Part shown: positions 1 through 6,976 of the stretch, piece by piece | Layout: each line of letters opens with the position of its first letter | How positions within the stretch are numbered: position 1 is the first letter of the stretch | Assembly: GCA_031274075.1 (NCBI GenBank) | Contig: JAISQQ010000278.1 | Span: 1 to 22,628 of the forward strand | Origin: Accumulibacter sp. | GTDB lineage: Bacteria; Pseudomonadota; Gammaproteobacteria; Burkholderiales; Rhodocyclaceae | Direction: 5' to 3' | DNA: 22,628 nucleotides | The notes under the pieces: model-generated | What the model saw: only the letters and a program-made list of their open reading frames with translations | What the model was told of the DNA's origin: nothing | Databases searched by the model: none | Translations under genes and position numbers: made by a program

Positions 1-2
1 GA

Positions 3-50
3 GAAAAACACGAGATCAAGGCCGAGCCGAACCGCGACCTGGAACGGTAG
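3..50 (+). CDS. C-terminal end of an unidentified gene (partial)
   Basis: An open frame enters from the left edge and reads EKHEIKAEPNRDLER before a TAG at 48-50. The charged composition is plausible for real coding and for the tail of a plasmid or ICE protein, but 15 residues are too few to name a family. It is followed by 48 bases to the first palindrome, so transcription of the next gene probably starts or is controlled in that gap. Confidence 0.35.
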   Translation, partial: EKHEIKAEPNRDLER

Positions 51-98
51 AGGTCAAATTTTTATTGTAAGGTTGTTTTACTTGTCAACATTCAAGAT

Positions 99-114
99 TT
101 TCGCGGGCGCGAAA
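99..114. promoter_or_regulatory. Palindromic operator candidate 1
   Basis: TTTCGCG-GG-CGCGAAA is a perfect 7+2+7 inverted repeat. It ends 21 bases before the ATG at 136, exactly the spacing of the second palindrome (579-596) to the ATG at 618. The repeated sequence and spacing suggest a dimeric repressor site shared by two transcription units of the island. A short hairpin is the alternative, but there is no one-sided T-run. Confidence 0.5.
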
Positions 115-135
115 CTATCAATGGAGCGGTAAGGA

Positions 136-331
136 ATGGCTGGACAGATAGGAAAACTGGTGCCGTTGGCAATCGCGGTGGGCGTTACCGGCTTATTTGA
201 TGTGGCGTTTATGGTTTTGAAGACGCACAGGCTACCGGGAAACAAGTTCAGGCTGTATGTATACGGGTCTTGGATATATCCTCGCCGTGGTGTTGCTGGC
301 GGCTTGGTGGGGTCATGGCGGGAAAACGTAG
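136..331 (+). pseudogene. Frameshifted small two-helix membrane protein (probable)
   Basis: From the ATG at 136, preceded by GGAG at 123-126, the first 33 residues are sensible and hydrophobic (GKLVPLAIAVGVTGLFDVAF). The frame then turns into basic, unconvincing sequence. In another frame a second hydrophobic helix (YILAVVLLAAWW) runs to a TAG at 329-331. Joining the two by one frameshift around 221-256 gives a protein of about 65 residues with two membrane helices, a size common in conjugative elements. Two separate micro-ORFs are the alternative. The family is not recognised. Confidence 0.4.
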
Positions 332-350
332 CCAGAGCACAGTATTTTAA

Positions 351-568
351 AAGGAGCAACGCCAAAGCGCACTTGTTGAGCGTCAGGCGCTTTCAGCGGA
401 AAAACGGCAACGCCGGACAGAGGAATGGTACAGGCAAATGCCATTGTCGGCCTGGCAGCGTTGCCCGAATCGCCGGAATTGAAAGAACTTGCCATGAAGT
501 ATGCAAACGGCGAAATCACGTTAGCCGAATTGCCGGCTGCCGATTTCCCGGTAAGAAATGGCAGGTAA
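351..568 (+). pseudogene. Frameshifted VbhA-type antitoxin remnant
   Basis: One frame from 351 gives the charged helix VERQALSAEKRQRRTEEW. At about 430-440 the reading must move to another frame, which gives VQANAIVGLAALPESPELKE followed by LAMKYANGEITLAEL and a TAA at 566-568. This is the layout of VbhA-type antitoxins of Fic toxins: an N-terminal charged helix, a small-residue segment, then a YxxGEITL signature. The E of the usual LEG inhibitory motif is not conserved. No ATG lies in the first frame, although AAGGAG occurs at 351-356. The lost frame and missing start argue for decay; family assignment is by motif only. Confidence 0.5.
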
Positions 569-578
569 AGAGTGAGTT

Positions 579-596
579 TTTTCGCGTCCGCGAAAA
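579..596. promoter_or_regulatory. Palindromic operator candidate 2
   Basis: TTTTCGCG-TC-CGCGAAAA is a perfect 8+2+8 inverted repeat, nearly identical to the one at 99-114. It lies 10 bases after the stop of the antitoxin remnant and 21 bases before the ATG of the toxin-antitoxin pair at 618. It probably binds an autoregulator of that pair, since many toxin-antitoxin operons are repressed by their antitoxin. Confidence 0.55.
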
Positions 597-617
597 TCAA
601 GAGGAAAGGGAAATATC

Positions 618-884
618 ATGAACAAGCCGCTTTATCTAGGTATCAACGATGCGCAAATAAATTATGAAGTTGCCTTGGAGATCCTTGGCGATGAAATGCA
701 GCCTTTTATTTCGGCACGCAACAAGGAAAAGGAAAAGACAAATCCATCGCCTGAATTCATAGCGTATTGCACAGCCCGTATTTCCGCCTTGAGCAATCTT
801 GAGGACGATTTGCGGCCCGATGATACGGAAACCATCGATATGATTCTTGACAAAGATAACAAGCTGTTTCGCAAAGGGGCCTGA
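618..884 (+). CDS. Putative antitoxin partner of zeta toxin
   Basis: An 88-residue soluble protein with no signal peptide or membrane helix, rich in Asp, Glu and Lys. A purine-rich ribosome site (AGGAAAGG, about 600-607) precedes the ATG. Only 2 bases separate its stop from the toxin start, and it comes first in the pair, the usual antitoxin position. The sequence itself (GINDAQINYEVALEILGDEM near the N-terminus) is not recognised as classical epsilon antitoxin, so the assignment rests on size, order and spacing. If right, it should bind the toxin and block its nucleotide pocket, and may act at the palindrome just upstream. Confidence 0.6.
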   Translation: MNKPLYLGINDAQINYEVALEILGDEMQPFISARNKEKEKTNPSPEFIAYCTARISALSNLEDDLRPDDTETIDMILDKDNKLFRKGA

Positions 885-886
885 AA

Positions 887-1738
887 ATGTCCAGTTACAA
901 GCCGCTTTCTCAAGAAACGGTCAGGGAAATAACAACCGAATACTTTGCGGAACGCAAGGATAAAGGTCATGCCCAAGTCGAGCCTGTATTAGTCCTGGTC
1001 GGCGGACAGCCCGGCGCGGGCAAGACCGCGGCCGGACACATGGCCCGCGCCGAACTCGCCCGACGCGGCGGCTATGTCCACGTCGACGCCGACCGTATGC
1101 GTAGAAAGATCGATACGGGAGGCACCCGGCCAAGCTCGGAAGAAACACAGGCCGACGCCGGCAGACTCTCCACCGAACTGCGCAGAATCGCCGTGTTGGA
1201 AAAGCGGAACATCATCGAAGAAGGCACCTTGCGTAACGCGGAAGTAGCCGGGGCGTTCCTCGATGCCATGAAAAAAGAGGGCTACAAGGCAGAACTCCTT
1301 GCCGTAGCCACGCCACGCGAGGAAAGCCTGGTGGGTATCTATCAACGCTATGAGAAGCAGCACGCGCAAGGCACCGAAAATCCCCGCTTCGTTACGGAAC
1401 GCTATCACGACGAAGCCATGCAAGGCTTTGAAAAAACCCTGGCACAGAATGAAAGCAAGCTGGATCGCGTCCGGGTGATCGACCGCAACGGCCAGGTTCT
1501 TTACGACAGCGCCGACACCGGGAAGAGGCATGCTTCCGCGCTTCAGGCGCTCCAGGAAGGCCAGAAACTGACCGACAGAAAACTTTACGACATCGACCAA
1601 TCATGGTCATTCATCAAGGAAGCGGCGGCGCGGCGTAGCGCTGACCGAGACTATCTCGCGACCATCGAAGGCCACCAAGAGCGCATCGCCGACATGCAAA
1701 ATCCGCAGCGTCTTGGCGAAATCAAAAACCCCCAATGA
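887..1738 (+). CDS. Zeta-type toxin (P-loop kinase)
   Basis: A 283-residue zeta toxin family protein. It has the P-loop GGQPGAGKT (about residues 39-47), the strand-plus-acid YVHVDADRMRRK with candidate catalytic Asp67, and the NIIEEGTLRN segment near residue 110 that in zeta kinases lines the substrate site. Family members phosphorylate UDP-N-acetylglucosamine or related sugar nucleotides and so poison cell-wall synthesis. The length fits the single-domain proteobacterial type, and all key motifs are present, so it looks functional. It is coupled to the 88-residue gene just upstream. The last 26 bases overlap a small gene that starts at a TTG. Substrate is inferred from family only. Confidence 0.85.
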   Translation: MSSYKPLSQETVREITTEYFAERKDKGHAQVEPVLVLVGGQPGAGKTAAGHMARAELARRGGYVHVDADRMRRKIDTGGTRPSSEETQADAGRLSTELRRIAVLEKRNIIEEGTLRNAEVAGAFLDAMKKEGYKAELLAVATPREESLVGIYQRYEKQHAQGTENPRFVTERYHDEAMQGFEKTLAQNESKLDRVRVIDRNGQVLYDSADTGKRHASALQALQEGQKLTDRKLYDIDQSWSFIKEAAARRSADRDYLATIEGHQERIADMQNPQRLGEIKNPQ

Positions 1739-1860
1739 CTTGAGAACCGCCAGGGCTTTTCTCGAACAGCCACCCGAAAAGGCGGTACAGCAACACCCCG
1801 AGCTTGCTCCGGTTTTTGCTTACCTGCGCGCCTGCGAAGCAAAGCCGAGGCGGACTGCCT
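1713..1860 (+). pseudogene. Truncated zeta/Fic-associated small gene
   Basis: Reading from a TTG at 1713, overlapping the toxin end, gives AKSKTPNDLRTARAFLEQPP, then EKAVQQHPELAPVFAYLRACEAK. I recall this segment from short KfrB-like or zeta/Fic-associated proteins of plasmids, where it continues with an Ala/Glu-rich helix. Here that continuation (AEADCL) appears in another frame after one lost base near 1842, and at about 1860 the sequence becomes a reverse-oriented TnpB fragment. The gene is therefore both frameshifted and cut off. The open frame continues to 1913, but that part is antisense TnpB. Family naming is from memory and moderate. Confidence 0.5.
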
Positions 1861-2179
1861 GTCCTTTCCTCCTGAAGCGGGGAAAGGCGGCGCGTTTGGC
1901 GAAGAAGTTCTGACAGGCGCGTTCCAGGTCTTTCAGCGTTTGTTGCAAGGTGCGTCGGCGCGTCCTTGAGCCACGGCGTCTCCGAACCGTTGCGCCGTAC
2001 GGTGGGCAATTTGCACAACCCGGCATAACTCAATTTCTTTTCGCCCGCCTCGAACCGCCCTTTTGCATGGCCAGCGCCTTGTTGAACACGAAACGACATG
2101 TCCCGGCGAAACGGCGCATGGCATGTTCCTGTCTGCCGTCCGGCATGAGTTCGTATTTGAAGGCATGGAGGCGTCGCAT
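1859..2179 (-). pseudogene. tnpB: TnpB (IS200/IS605 OrfB) N-terminal fragment
   Basis: On the minus strand, from an ATG at 2179, the sequence reads MRRLHAFKYELMPDGRQEHA and then MRRFAGTCRFVFNKALAMQK, the N-terminus of IS605-family TnpB, an RNA-guided nuclease ancestral to Cas12. It continues in other frames as RFEAGEKKLSYAGLCK and LQQTLKDLERACQNFFAKRA then AFPRFRRKGQ. At least two frameshifts separate these blocks. Only about 105 of roughly 400 codons remain; the RuvC domain and the right end are gone. No TnpA gene is present. It abuts the truncated small gene at about 1860, marking an old insertion and deletion junction. Confidence 0.85.
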
Positions 2180-2343
2180 GGTGAAATTATATCTTCGACA
2201 GAACTACCGAGAGGATGCCTGCGGCGTCCGCGCTATCCTTCCCCACCCCCCCCTCCCGAAGAGCGGGGCTTGTCGCGTAGCGGGTCAAATACGCGGATTT
2301 TGCTATACGGGAAGCGTGGAAACGGAAAGGGCAGGGGACTGAA

Positions 2344-2643
2344 ATGAGCACTGCGAAACCCAAGCTGGCGACGGTGAAAAAGATACTCGTCCGATTATTC
2401 CTGATAGTGCGCGTACCGCTGTTCCTGGTGATGTTCTGGCTGCGCGGGCCGATTGTCGGTTTGTGTCACATGGTGTCCGTTCCGATGCTTTTTTGCTGGC
2501 TGTTCTCGTGGTACGCTTTCCCCGAGAAACCCGAGATGGTTTGGGCTTTCTGCGTCGCCAGCTTCGTGACTTTCGCACTGGCCTGGCTTTATGATTTTGT
2601 CCTGATGGCGATTGCGCCGCACGACGTGATATTGATGCAGTAA
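2344..2643 (+). CDS. Small three-helix inner-membrane protein
   Basis: A 99-residue protein with a basic N-terminus (KPKLATVKKILVR) and three hydrophobic stretches at roughly residues 16-32, 40-58 and 66-90. The sequence VRVPLFLVMFWLRGPIV and the WYAFPEKPEMVWAF loop resemble small inner-membrane proteins carried in the backbones of conjugative plasmids and ICEs; I cannot assign a tested function. A weak purine-rich ribosome site precedes the ATG. The frame is intact although its neighbours are broken. Its stop is 24 bases before the start of the VbhA-type antitoxin, so the two may be co-transcribed. Confidence 0.7.
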   Translation: MSTAKPKLATVKKILVRLFLIVRVPLFLVMFWLRGPIVGLCHMVSVPMLFCWLFSWYAFPEKPEMVWAFCVASFVTFALAWLYDFVLMAIAPHDVILMQ

Positions 2644-2664
2644 ATTATCGATTTGGAGGATTCC

Positions 2665-2868
2665 ATGACTTTTAATAAAGAACAACGCCGGGATGCGGTT
2701 GAGCAAGCAACGGCAATCTTGGCCTTGGAAGGATTCGAGCGGGATGAAAAACACGATGCTCTTTTGGAGCGTTACATAAACGGCGAACTGACTTTGGAGC
2801 AAGTTGACGCTCTGTCCGATGCGGAACTCGCAGAACGCCGCCGGGCCGCCCGATTGAAGACCGCCTGA
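2665..2868 (+). CDS. VbhA-type antitoxin
   Basis: A 67-residue protein. The ATG at 2665 is chosen because GGAGG (2655-2659 region) sits just upstream; an in-frame TTG at 2653 would bury that site. The sequence RRDAVEQATAILALEGFERD, then LERYINGELTLEQVDAL, matches the VbhA family: an inhibitory helix followed by the YxxGELTLEQ signature. VbhA proteins block Fic AMP-transferases by placing a motif, [S/T]xxxE[G/N], in the ATP site. Here the LEG part is kept but the Ser/Thr four residues before the Glu is Ile. It has no intact Fic partner: a broken second antitoxin and a Fic fragment follow. Confidence 0.75.
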   Translation: MTFNKEQRRDAVEQATAILALEGFERDEKHDALLERYINGELTLEQVDALSDAELAERRRAARLKTA

Positions 2869-2925
2869 TTGTCATGTGTTTTACTTTTCAATCAATAGAA
2901 TGAAGCTTCTGATGGCGGTAGTACG

Positions 2926-3125
2926 ATGAGCGCGATTCTGAAATCGCGGATCAGTGAGCAAGATCGCGCGCGCCGTAAAGCCGCCATCGACCTCGCGCGA
3001 GGCAGTATGCGCCGAGAGCGTCGTGCCGCCTCCGGAAGCCGAGGAAATCAACCGCCGTTTCATCGACGGCGAGTTGACCGGGGATCATCGCATTGCGGCA
3101 GTCCAGGCTACGGTACGACATGGAT
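2926..3125 (+). pseudogene. Second VbhA-type antitoxin, frameshifted
   Basis: The first frame gives MSAILKSRISEQDRARRKAA and then IDLARGSMR. The next sensible frame continues ESVVPPPEAEEINRRFIDGE and LTGDHRIAAVQA. Together they form a VbhA-type antitoxin; related proteins read GSVRLEG at the junction, so two bases appear lost near 3010-3016. With those restored, the Ser and Glu of the inhibitory motif SxxxE are still visible. The 3' end runs into the Fic-like remnant, as expected for a VbhA/Fic operon with overlapping genes. The exact end cannot be fixed because of the decay. Confidence 0.65.
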
Positions 3126-3338
3126 GGACGGCAGCAGACAGAGCCGCGGGAATGCGCGTATGCCTTTACTCGAATCGCGGAGTTGCGGCGCGATCCGGTG
3201 GAAGGCAAGTTCGACGCCGCGCGCCTGAAAGAAGTCCACCGCCGAATTTTCCAAGACCTGCCGCAACACGCGCCGTGCGAGTATCGTCCGGATGCGCCAA
3301 CCTACATCAAGGCGCGCGGCCTTGGACATTCGGGCTAA
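3120..3338 (+). pseudogene. Fic toxin N-terminal fragment
   Basis: From the ATG at 3120 the frame reads AYAFTRIAELRRDPVEGKFD followed by AARLKEVHRRIFQDLPQHAP and CEYRPDAPTYIKARGL. The LKEVHRRIFQDL block is the conserved entry helix of Fic-domain proteins (compare LKAIHRHLF in Fic family members). It ends after 72 residues at a TAA. The catalytic HPFxxGNGR motif and everything after it are missing, so it cannot AMPylate targets. It directly follows the second VbhA-type antitoxin, which is the natural gene order. Confidence 0.65.
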
Positions 3339-3360
3339 CCACCACCCGCAGGAGATTGGC

Positions 3361-3887
3361 ATGAAAGAGAAAACTACCGCAAGCAACCCGCCCGCCGCGG
3401 GTGAGGAGAACCCTGAACCGGCCTTGCTGGACGATGAAGGTCCGAGCGCGGATATTCCGCCCTTTATCACGACTACTAACGCCCTGGAACTGTACGACCT
3501 TCGTCCTGGCGAGATGGTTTCCGAAGCCATCGCGCGCAAGGCCAACACTCTGTCCGCCGCGAGCGATGACGACCCTGAACCGGCCTTCCTGGATGATAAA
3601 AGCCCGAGCGACGACGTTTCGCAACTCGTCGCTGCGGCTCACGCCGCGTATGAACTGATGGATCGGGACTTTGGCGAAACCGAGGCCGAAGCGGCGGCGC
3701 GCAGGGCCAGAACGCGCCGCCCCGTGAGTGATGACGACCCTAAACCGACCTTTCTGGACGATGAAGGCCGATGGATCCCGATGTCGTTCATTTCCGTACC
3801 GCCTCTATCATCGATCTGTTCGGCTGGAAGCCTGGCGAAACGCTGAAGGAGTCCATCGCCCGCAAGAAGGCGCAAGACGGTTGCTGA
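3361..3887 (+). pseudogene. Acidic triple-repeat protein with one-base frameshift
   Basis: AGGAG sits 7 bases before the ATG at 3361. The protein holds three units of about 54 residues. Each starts with a D/E-rich box (NPEPALLDDEGPS, DPEPAFLDDKSPS, DPKPTFLDDEG) and ends with a helix (LRPGEMVSEAIARKAN, DFGETEAEAAARRAR, KPGETLKESIARKKA). In unit 3 the frame breaks at GGCCG (3766-3770). Restoring one C gives EGPMDPDVVHFRTASIIDLF and then GWKPGETLKESIARKKAQDG before TGA at 3885-3887; without it the frame ends at 3846. The family is not recognised. The repeats suggest a protein-binding scaffold or an antitoxin-like partner. The single lost base may be real or a sequencing error. Confidence 0.65.
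3403..3887 (+). repeat. Tandem ~162-165 bp coding repeat, three units
   Basis: Anchors CCCTGAACCG at 3411 and 3573 and CCCTAAACCG at 3738 are 162 and 165 bases apart. Units 1 and 2 agree best in the first 35 bases and diverge toward the middle, so the duplications are old and kept by selection on the protein pattern. Confidence 0.8.
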
Positions 3888-4229
3888 CAGATGCCGATCA
3901 TTGAGAGCCTGTTCACGATTTTCTCTGGAAGCGCGCGGTGCACCCGTCCCGCTTTTGACCCGTGCCATGACACGGCCGCCGCTGTTTGGGGCGGGTGCCC
4001 CGCGCTCCCCAGGGTCATCGCACTCTCTCCATGAACGTAAAGTCGACCTGTGTGCGTGAAAACAGCGATGGTTCCGTAGGGCGGGAAAGCGCAGCGCCAA
4101 TGCCGGTCTGTCATATGAGGTTTATCATTAAAAAAAAGTCGCGCGATCATGTGACCATGTCCGAAAATGGCCAGATTTTGCTGGACGAGCCGTCATGATC
4201 GCGACCAGGATCAGGATCAGGAGGTGGAG
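3888..4229. other. Noncoding stretch with dispersed repeat
   Basis: No convincing gene. It holds the first copy of a palindromic dispersed repeat and its attached block (3925-4100), then about 130 bases with an A-rich run (near 4131-4138) and a short direct repeat AGGATC at 4207-4218 just before the glycosylase gene. This is the right boundary of the decayed island. Confidence 0.6.
3925..4100 (+). repeat. Dispersed palindromic repeat, copy 1 with attached block
   Basis: A degenerate long inverted repeat (3925-4012, arms starting CTGGAAGCGCGC and ending GCGCTCCCCAG) is followed by a unique-looking block. That block (CATCGCACTCTCTC, then GTGCGTGAAAACAGCGA, then GTAGGGCGGGAAAGCGCAGC) recurs at 18128-18206 in the same order and orientation. 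The two sites are 14 kb apart and unrelated in gene context, so this is an interspersed element. Confidence 0.75.
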
Positions 4230-5726
4230 ATGGCGGAGATTCCATTGGACAACGAAGACAGGGCCTGGTATGCGGCATTCAGGGCGAAGGACGCGCGATT
4301 CGATGGGCGTGTCTTCGTGGGGGTATCCTCTACGGGAATCTATTGCCGGCCGGTATGCCGGGCGAAGTTGCCGAAGGCCGGGAATTGCAGCTTTTATGGC
4401 ACGGCGGCGGCAGCGGAGCAGGCGGGCTTTCGTCCCTGTCTCCTGTGCCGGCCGGAACTCGCCCCCGGCAACGCGCCCGTAGACGCCGCTTCCTCTCTTG
4501 CCCACAGGGCGGCGAGGCTGCTCGAAGAAAGCCTGGGGATTGACCAGGGTATTGGGGAATTGGCCGGCCGGCTGGGTTATACGGAGCGCCATTTGCGCCG
4601 GGCATTTACAGCGGAATACCATGTTTCGCCGGTGCAGTATCTGCAAACGTGCAGACTGCTGCTGGCAAAGAGCCTGCTGACCGATACCGGCCTTTCGGTG
4701 CTCGACATTGCGATGGCGGCCGGCTTCGGCAGTCTGCGGCGTTTCAACGATCTTTTCAGGAAGCAATACCGGCTCCCACCGACGGCTTTGCGCAGGCAGG
4801 CCAAGGATACGCAAGGGCAGGACGGCGGCATGACCGTATCATTGGGATATCGTCCGCCATACCGCTGGCGGCAGATATTGGATTTTCTTGCCCTGCGCGC
4901 CATTCCCGGCGTGGAGACGATAAAGGATGGAATAGGGGATGGAATAAGCGATGGAGAGTATTTGCGCACCGTGCATTTTGAAAACGGGGAGCGGCCGATA
5001 TACGGCTGGGTGCGGGTAGGCCACCGGCCGCGAAAAAACGTCCTGTCCATTACTGTGAACGCCGCCCTGCTGCCGGTGCTGCCCCAAGTGCTGGCCCGGA
5101 TTCGCCACCTGTTCGATTTGTACTGTGTCCCGGACGCGGTGTATGAAATTCTGGCGTCGATGAACGATATCCGGCCCGGGCTTTGCGTTCCGGGCACTCG
5201 TTTGCCCGGCAGCTTCGATCCTTTCGAGATGGCGGTGCGGGCGGTGCTGGGACAGCAAATCACGGTAAAAGGGGCGCGGACGCTGGCCGCGAGGCTGGCG
5301 GAAGCTCATGGCCGTCCTGTGCAAACAGGGATTGAGGGCTTGACCCATGTCTTTCCATCGGCAAAAGACATCCTTGCCTTGGACGGCGCCATCGGCAATC
5401 GCCTGGGTCCGCTCGGCATTACCGGAGCGCGGGCAAAGACTATCCTGGAACTGGCCCGGACATTCGCGCGGGGCGATATGGATTTCGGGTTTTGTGCCAA
5501 GCCTGAAACAGAGGCGCGAAAACTCATGGCCATTCCCGGCGTCGGATCATGGACAGCGCAGTACATCGCCATGCGGGCGATGGGATGCCCTGACGCTTTC
5601 CCGCATACGGATCATGGAATAAGAAAAGCGCTCGCGCCAAGTACGCCAAAAGAAATATTGGAATTGGCGGAGGCGTGGCGTCCTTGGCGCGGCTATGCGG
5701 CGATCAATTTATGGAACTCTTTGTAG
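4230..5726 (+). CDS. Ada/AlkA fusion: DNA-3-methyladenine glycosylase 2
   Basis: A 498-residue protein that senses and repairs alkylated DNA. AGGAGG at 4219-4224 selects the ATG at 4230 over an in-frame upstream start at 4167. Order: Ada zinc domain (about 10-80) with ligands Cys39, Cys43, Cys70 and Cys73, of which Cys39 would accept methyl from phosphotriesters; AraC-type helix-turn-helix (about 90-185); AlkA N-domain (about 205-300); HhH-GPD glycosylase (about 330-495) with GIGSWTA-like hairpin IPGVGSWTAQYIAMR and catalytic Asp461 in PHTDHGIRKAL. The C-terminal WRPWRGYAAINLW is complete. It excises 3-methyladenine and similar bases and may activate its own operon when methylated. The Ogt gene follows 24 bases later. 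Confidence 0.9.
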   Translation: MAEIPLDNEDRAWYAAFRAKDARFDGRVFVGVSSTGIYCRPVCRAKLPKAGNCSFYGTAAAAEQAGFRPCLLCRPELAPGNAPVDAASSLAHRAARLLEESLGIDQGIGELAGRLGYTERHLRRAFTAEYHVSPVQYLQTCRLLLAKSLLTDTGLSVLDIAMAAGFGSLRRFNDLFRKQYRLPPTALRRQAKDTQGQDGGMTVSLGYRPPYRWRQILDFLALRAIPGVETIKDGIGDGISDGEYLRTVHFENGERPIYGWVRVGHRPRKNVLSITVNAALLPVLPQVLARIRHLFDLYCVPDAVYEILASMNDIRPGLCVPGTRLPGSFDPFEMAVRAVLGQQITVKGARTLAARLAEAHGRPVQTGIEGLTHVFPSAKDILALDGAIGNRLGPLGITGARAKTILELARTFARGDMDFGFCAKPETEARKLMAIPGVGSWTAQYIAMRAMGCPDAFPHTDHGIRKALAPSTPKEILELAEAWRPWRGYAAINLWNSL

Positions 5727-5750
5727 CGCGAGCGTAATGAAGGAGGAAGC

Positions 5751-6290
5751 ATGGTCTATTCAACGAAGTATTGTTCACCGCTGGGATCGCTGCTGCTGGC
5801 GAGCAATGGTGAAAGCCTCGTCGGCCTGTGGATGGATGGACAAAAGTATTTTGGCGGCACAGTGACGGAAGCTATGGCCGAAAAGCCGGATTTGCCGCTG
5901 TTCGCCGCCGCGAGAAACTGGTTGGACGCCTATTTCGCCGGGCGGAAGCCGGCTATCTCCGATTTGTCCCTCGCTCCGAACGGCGGCGCGTTTCGCACAA
6001 TGGTATGGAATATACTGCGCGAAATTCCCTATGGGGAGATCGTCACTTATGGCGAGATCGCGAGGATCGTGGCCGCGCGGACGAACAAGGCGAGTATGTC
6101 CGGCCAGGCCGTCGGCGGGGCGGTGGGACACAATCCCATCTCCATCGTCATTCCGTGTCATCGGGTCGTGGGATCGAACGGCAGCCTGACCGGCTATGCT
6201 GGCGGTATAGACCGGAAAATCAGGCTGCTCGAGCATGAAGGCGTGGACAGGGCGGGCTTGTTTGTACCGGCGAAGAGCGCCGCGCCCTAG
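5751..6290 (+). CDS. ogt: Methylated-DNA-protein-cysteine methyltransferase
   Basis: A 179-residue suicide repair protein that moves methyl from O6-methylguanine (and O4-methylthymine) to its own cysteine. The active site PCHRV places the acceptor at Cys136. Upstream blocks IPYGEIVTYGEIA and GGAVGHNPISIVIPCHRVVG fit the DNA-binding domain, and GYAGGIDRKIRLLEHEG closes it. The N-terminal domain (1-75) is the short type found in Ogt. AGGAGG lies 5 bases before the ATG. Together with the preceding fusion protein it forms a compact alkylation-response operon covering base excision, phosphotriester sensing and direct reversal. Confidence 0.92.
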   Translation: MVYSTKYCSPLGSLLLASNGESLVGLWMDGQKYFGGTVTEAMAEKPDLPLFAAARNWLDAYFAGRKPAISDLSLAPNGGAFRTMVWNILREIPYGEIVTYGEIARIVAARTNKASMSGQAVGGAVGHNPISIVIPCHRVVGSNGSLTGYAGGIDRKIRLLEHEGVDRAGLFVPAKSAAP

Positions 6291-6518
6291 GTTTTCGTTC
6301 TCTTGACGACAGGCAACAGACGGCTTTACGATCGTTCGTCTCGAACCACGGGATCCGGTTTCAATGGCGGACGAAGCCTATCGGCGTGTGTCGCAATATT
6401 TCATGCAGCGCTGTCCGCGGGCAAAAATCGGCTTTGAAGAAGGCTTGCAGGCTTGAACCCTCACCGACTCACACCTCCTGCCTTTTGCCGGCGATCAGGA
6501 TAAATCACCGAGGCGGCC

Positions 6519-6902
6519 ATGTCGATTTCCCGATCCATGCGAGCCTGGGCGCGCCGGGTCAAGCGCGACGCGGCGATGCTGTGGTTCGCCTCGCGCCATC
6601 CCGGTACGCCGCTGTTGCCGAAAGCGGTCTGCGTCGTCGCGGTGGCGTATGCGCTGAGTCCGATCGACCTGATTCCGGACTTCATTCCCGTCCTCGGCTA
6701 CCTTGACGACGTGATCGTGTTGCCGGCGCTGATCTGGCTGGCCGCGCGCATGGTGCCCGCCGGGGTCAAGGCGTCCAGCCGGGCCGCCGCCGACAGGTGG
6801 ATGGCCGGACAGGGAGCGAAGCCTCGCAGCTACGCCGGCGCGGCGGCGATCGTCCTGATCTGGCTGGCCGCGGCGGGGCTGTGCTGGCGCTGGTTCGCGT
6901 AG
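6519..6902 (+). CDS. DUF1232 (YkvA-type) membrane protein
   Basis: A 127-residue protein. The segment YALSPIDLIPDFIPVLGYLD at about residues 44-63 is the DUF1232 signature, in a hydrophobic stretch that probably forms one or two helices; a C-terminal helix (AAAIVLIWLAAAGLCWRWF) follows. The N-terminus is basic (SMRAWARRVKRDA). Function of the family is unknown. The ATG is preceded by a weak GAGG. The 228 bases before it hold no supported gene. It faces the large minus-strand gene tail to tail with 74 bases between, and no clear terminator is seen there. Confidence 0.8.
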   Translation: MSISRSMRAWARRVKRDAAMLWFASRHPGTPLLPKAVCVVAVAYALSPIDLIPDFIPVLGYLDDVIVLPALIWLAARMVPAGVKASSRAAADRWMAGQGAKPRSYAGAAAIVLIWLAAAGLCWRWFA

Positions 6903-6976
6903 CCGCCGCCCCGGCTACAGCCGTCTGCGTTCCCGCCCCGCCCGACGCGCGGATCGACATCCTCAACGCCCATTCG

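Noticed and set aside
136..621. A single intact 161-residue protein
   Set aside because: After about residue 35 it is basic and irregular, while other frames carry a membrane helix and a VbhA-type sequence. The long frame is chance.
3986..4198. Short plus-strand gene before the glycosylase
   Set aside because: It is made of dispersed-repeat sequence that also occurs at 18.1 kb, and its codons show no protein-like pattern.
6364..6456. 30-codon frame (MADEAYRRVSQYF...) before the DUF1232 gene
   Set aside because: Protein-like for a few residues but with no ribosome site and no recognisable family; too short to support.
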